Shown here in pieces: positions 60,220 to 64,000 of a stretch of 64,000 nucleotides of DNA. Positions within the stretch are counted from its first letter, which is position 1, and each line of letters begins with the position of its first letter. A model generated the notes under the pieces. That model was given only the letters and a program-made list of their open reading frames with translations, had not been told where the DNA came from and made no database searches. The stretch is taken from NCBI GenBank assembly GCA_051453625.1, contig JBOZIK010000001.1, forward strand, positions 15,755,838 to 15,819,837. The letters run 5' to 3'. Both the position numbers and the translations under genes were made by a program. Source of the DNA: Welwitschia mirabilis. Its lineage: Eukaryota > Gnetophyta > Gnetopsida > Welwitschiales.

Positions 60220-61000
60220 TAGAGTAGTATTAGGCTCAAGATCTCAGTGGCACAATAATGTTTTACAATTATTGCATGATTTTCCTCAAGGAGGACACTC
60301 AGGTTTCCTAAAGACTTACAAGAGGGTATCCCAAAATTTTTACTGGCAGGTATAAAGAAAGATATTAAGCAACATGTAGCAGCCTATGACATTGGCCCAA
60401 GAATTAAGAACAAGTTTGTTGTCCCTCTCAGCCTCCTCTAGTCTCTACCCATTCCAGAGGGGATATGGACTGATATTTTCATGGACTTCATTAAGGGATT
60501 ACTGCATTCCAATAGAAAGAATGTTATAATGGTAGTGATTAACTGGCTCTCTAAGTATGCCCATTTCATTCTTGTTGCTCATCCCTTTACTATTTCTTTG
60601 ATTGTCCAACTATTTATGAAGAATGTATTTAAGTTGCATGGTATGCCTAACTCCATTATCAGTGATAGAGATAAGGTATTTATAGCATTTTTTTTGGGCA
60701 AGAATTATTCCATTTACAGGGAACTGAGCTATGTATGAGTTCATCTTATCATCCCTAAACTAATGGCTAGACTAAGATGGTTGAGCATTGTGTTAAGATG
60801 TATCTTCGATGCTTCACTAGTCAAAAAATTAAGGCATGGAATAAATGGCTTCCATGGGCTGAATGGTGATATAACAACACCTTCCATTGCTCAAGAAAAA
60901 TGACTCCTTATGAGGTTCTCTGAGGCTAACCACCATCTACAGTGCTCTCTTACATTCTAAGCTCTACTAATATTGATCAGGTTGACATGGAACTAAGGAA
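60220..61000 (+). pseudogene. Chromovirus integrase remnant
   Basis: The zinc-binding half reads QLLHDFPQGGHSGFLKTYKR (about 60,266-60,326). The core is open at 60,481-60,738: MDFIKGLLHSNRKNVIMVVI, NWLSKYAHFILVAHPF, FKLHGMPNSIISDRDKVF. The first catalytic Asp (VDRLSKYAHF in relatives) is Asn here, and its neighbour Arg is Trp (CGG to TGG). A later segment with a TPYEVL block reaches about 60,920. Confidence 0.92.
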
Positions 61001-61139
61001 TTGAGACCAAGTGCTTTACTTACTCAAAGAGAACTTACAAGCTACTCAAGCTAGAATGAAGTTTTAGAAAGATAAATATAGAATAAAGTGATCTTTTAAA
61101 TTTTGAAATATGGTTTATTTGTAGTTACAACCATATCGA

Positions 61140-61500
61140 CAAGCTACAATAGCTTTTCATAGTAATATGAAGCTCTCCCCTTGTTTTTATGGCCCTTATA
61201 AAATTCTTGAAAAGATTAGATTAGTTACTTATAGATTTGATTTCCCTATTAGATCAAGGGTTCATCTTGTCTTCAACATATCTAATTTAAAGAAAAAGAT
61301 TGGTTTTAGAACAATAGTTTCTATTTATTTGCCCAAGTTCTCTGAAGATGGTCAACTTCAAATGCACCCTATTACCATCCTGGATAGAAAGATGGTGAAG
61401 AAACATAATTAAGTAGTAATAATGGTACTAGTGCAATGGTCAAACTATTCTTCTAAAAAAGCCACATAGGAATACCTTTACAAGATGAAGGAAAGGTTTC
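61140..61500 (+). pseudogene. Chromovirus integrase C-terminus with chromodomain-like tail
   Basis: The frame 61,167-61,412 gives KLSPCFYGPYKILEKIRLVT, then SRVHLVFNISNLKKKIG and ILDRKMVKKHN. After a stop it continues with VLVQWSNYSSKKAT and KMKERFLDF. The LVQW...AT.E...ERF pattern is the truncated chromodomain of plant chromoviruses, thought to guide insertion into particular chromatin. Confidence 0.85.
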
Positions 61501-61545
61501 TAGATTTTCAACCTTGAGGACAAGGTTATTTTCTAGGGGGTGGAA

Positions 61546-61879
61546 TGTTGTAACCCCATAATTTATTCCTATAGTTTATTATCATAGTATTTGTATAATT
61601 CCTGCTACTAGCCCCATAATTTATTAAGTGGCCCCATAGTCTATTATTTTATGTTATTTCCCTAAAATCGCATATTAATTAGGAATTTTCTTGTAGAGGA
61701 CATTTGTCCTATAAATAAGTGGGTATTGTAATGCTTTGACATCATTGAATAAAAGTGACATTATGTGTTTGGAGGCTGATCATCCTTGAAGTAATTATTG
61801 GAGGCTTAACCCCCTTGAAGTGGTCATCTATTTTCAACTTTTATCTTTTTTTTGCATTAATACGACTAGGGTCATAACA
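61546..61879 (+). repeat. 3' LTR of the chromovirus
   Basis: 334 bp, equal in length to the 5' LTR and ending gggtcataaca. A polypurine tract, ctagggggtggaa, sits directly before it. gatag (61,880-61,884) follows as target duplication. Confidence 0.95.
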
Positions 61880-62713
61880 GATAGTCAATCAAGAAAGAAT
61901 AATGCCACATCTTGCAACTCTCCTTTCATTATCCTTTTGGGTATCCAATGTCAAGGATTCTTTTGTTTAATTATTTTGATTAAACCACTAATGGTTAAAA
62001 CTAGGGAAGCCTCTTGTTTTTATATGGAAACCACCTATAAGCCAAACCAAGTAGCAGCCATGCATTAAGCCAAGCGGTCTTCATGTGGAAGGGGTAAAGT
62101 GGCCATCATGCAAGATGGCCAAGTGGACTTATCTAAAATACATGAATGTATGATTGATACATGAAATATGTATATGGAGAATTAAATAATAGTAATATGC
62201 TTAATCTCATATAAGTGACATACCCAATACATATACTTTAGGTCTTATAATATCTAAATATTATTTAAGTATTTTTACTCATGTCTTTATTTCATCCCTA
62301 AGAAACTTGAAATTTAACCTTTAATAGGAGCCATGATACACTTTCACAATATCCTTATATTTATCATATATATTAAGTATTTTAAATCTTACCTTAAGTC
62401 CTATGAGATGACATTTCTTTATAATTAGTATTTCTAAAGATTAAGGGATCTTTCTAGTTATATATACTTTATTTATCAAACTAGAGTTTTAGTATCATAA
62501 TATATATTACAAAGTCTACATGTATTCTAACTTCTTTATAGCCCTAGACAAAGAGTTGTCATGTAATAATTATCTATTAGTAGGAGGGTCCATTATTCAT
62601 AAGTAAATTATACTTATGCAGAAGCAACATGAAAGTTAACAACTGATATCTTGAAATAGAAACCCAATCTACTAGCACGTCTCCAAGAGGAAACCTCTTA
62701 GGGAAGAGAGAAT
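61880..62713 (+). other. Interior of the large outer element, with polypurine tract
   Basis: No readable domain. A perfect 8-base inverted repeat (tggccatc ... gatggcca) lies at 62,100-62,121. The last bases before 62,714 (cttagggaagagagaat) form a polypurine tract of the type that precedes a 3' LTR. Confidence 0.5.
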
Positions 62714-64000
62714 TATCATGTCCAGATTTTTCTATGATTAGAAAATCTTCCTAGTTAATTAGATGAATAATTAAATATTGAAAGATTGAGTTAATTATGG
62801 AATTTACTATTACTTATGCATGTTTTTCTGTTGTTATAGTTTGGAATTGAATTACTTGATGTCTTTTAGAAATTAACTATAGTTTTAGTGTAGATTTCAT
62901 TTAATTGTATCTTGATTATGAAATAGCAATTATATGTGATCTAAAGTATTTAATCATGTTATTTATTTCATGTAGTTAAATTTATTTATTAATGTTATTA
63001 TATTATTATTTACACCTAGTGAACAGGCTTGGAAATGATGGATTATGGAAATCTAAACTATCTGTATGCACCTAAACTTTACTATTAGTCTTTAGTTATA
63101 AATACCTAAGTCCCTAAGCTACTAGAGTCATAGATGCATACCTTACACTTGTGAAAATGTTGGAGCTTAAATACAATTAGTAGTACTTAAGGATTTATCT
63201 TAGAATAGGTATGGACCCAAACCACCTCTTTTAAGATTTGTGTATGGTTCCAATATTTTATTGTGATACTTGTATGCTTCTAATATTTCTTGTATTATCT
63301 TGCATGAATTATTTAGTATTCTATGAAATTTACTTGTGTAAGCCTCCTTTGCGTGACAATCCTTAATATTCTTATAAGAGTCATAGAGTATTGTATATCT
63401 TGTTGATCCCTTTTAGTAGCCTATTATAAACCATGCTTGTGATTATCCTATGTAGATCATTGACCTATATTAGAATACATTAAATTATGAAATTAAAACT
63501 AGCCAAGGTAACTAGTCATAGGGACTTTAGAGAGTAATACTATCTATTAAGAGTCCCAAGGCATTAGCACAAGATTGCTAGAGTAAAAAGCAGGAATTAT
63601 GCATAAATTGATATTATTTTTATCTCTTTTGGTAGAATGCAATTGGATCACTAGAAATTTTTATGAAATAATAGTAAAATAAGATAATGTTTAATTGATG
63701 TAAGATCTTAGTCATGCCCTTCGTGATGTGATCCTTTACTTTGTACCTTATTGTAAGGAGCCCCTTTCCTACCCATTCCTTTCCTTAGGCCATACTAGGA
63801 ACTGTGATGGATGTAATTCTCATAGCATACATGTATGTGTAGGACTTATTACATAAGAGAATACTAATAAGCACTAGAGGTTGCTATGAGAATTGAGTAT
63901 GATCCATTTGTTTGCTTTAGTTATTGTTGCGATGCCAACTTAAGTGTATTTGATAGGATATTTTGAGTTGTTTTGCAGATAAACTAACAGATAAATGCTC
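62714..64000 (+). mobile_element. Right copy of the long LTR, running off the window
   Basis: Similar to 46,381-47,650 throughout, including the final gataaatg block near 63,990, so little or none of the LTR may be missing. The polypurine tract before it marks it as a 3' LTR, implying a plus-strand element of at least 17.6 kb starting at 46,381, inside which the chromovirus and other pieces were later inserted. Confidence 0.75.

Larger units (their letters stand above)
56838..61879 (+). mobile_element. Complete but dead Ty3/gypsy chromovirus
   Basis: A 5,042-bp element with two 334-bp LTRs (tgttgtaaccc... to ...gggttgtaaca), a primer site, gag, protease, RT, RNase H, integrase, a chromodomain-like tail, a polypurine tract and a near-perfect target duplication. 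All parts are in standard order and size, so it was an autonomous element. Stops, mostly at former CAG, CAA, CGA or TGG codons, and changed catalytic residues in protease, RT and integrase make it inactive. Confidence 0.95.

Overview
The window is a piece of a plant nuclear chromosome. The evidence is one clean plant-type TIM23 gene surrounded by about 60 kb of AT-rich, mostly dead plant retrotransposons: Ty1/copia with plant-style gag-pol order, Ty3/gypsy with initiator-tRNA-Met primer sites and a chromodomain-like tail, and a LINE with a DUF4283-like ORF1. The very low gene density, the old nested elements and the heavy C-to-T/G-to-A wear suggest a large repeat-rich genome, perhaps a gymnosperm. 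That placement is inference; no marker here fixes the species.

Layout. 1-9.6 kb: a minus-strand copia element whose RNase H, RT, integrase and gag can be read through many stops and frameshifts. Its gag/leader is present twice across an assembly gap. 10.3-17.2 kb: a second LTR element, with internally repetitive LTRs and an unrecognisable interior. 17.75-18.5 kb: a SINE-like sequence and a LINE fragment. 18,547-28,490: a complete minus-strand gypsy element with 416/417-bp LTRs, a perfect CTAAC target duplication and a tRNA-Met primer site. It sits inside the LINE endonuclease region. It carries about 4.5 kb of extra sequence between primer site and gag: a decayed GC-rich tandem repeat and an oppositely oriented exon/intron-like gene remnant. 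28.5-33 kb: the rest of the LINE and a small copia remnant split by another insertion.

33.8-34.7 kb is the only intact gene, an intronless TIM23-type mitochondrial inner-membrane translocase subunit with a CpG-rich 5' region. 34.7-38 kb is low-copy 3' flank with small duplications. 38-46.4 kb is AT-rich with little recognisable content.

46.4 kb to the window end looks like one very large LTR element: 1.2-1.3 kb direct repeats begin at 46,381 and 62,714, the second preceded by a polypurine tract. Inside it lie SINE-like sequences, a G-box-bearing GC-richer island (49.7-49.96 kb), a 37-bp minisatellite (51.07-51.31 kb), another primer site (54.5 kb) and a complete plus-strand gypsy chromovirus (56,838-61,879) with 334-bp LTRs and GGTAG/GATAG target duplication.

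There are eight N gaps. Five have the same sequence on both sides, so the assembly contains unmerged contig ends there. No rRNA, tRNA gene, CRISPR or bacterial feature was seen. Apart from TIM23, all long coding similarity belongs to mobile elements that are broken by stops, frameshifts and altered catalytic residues.
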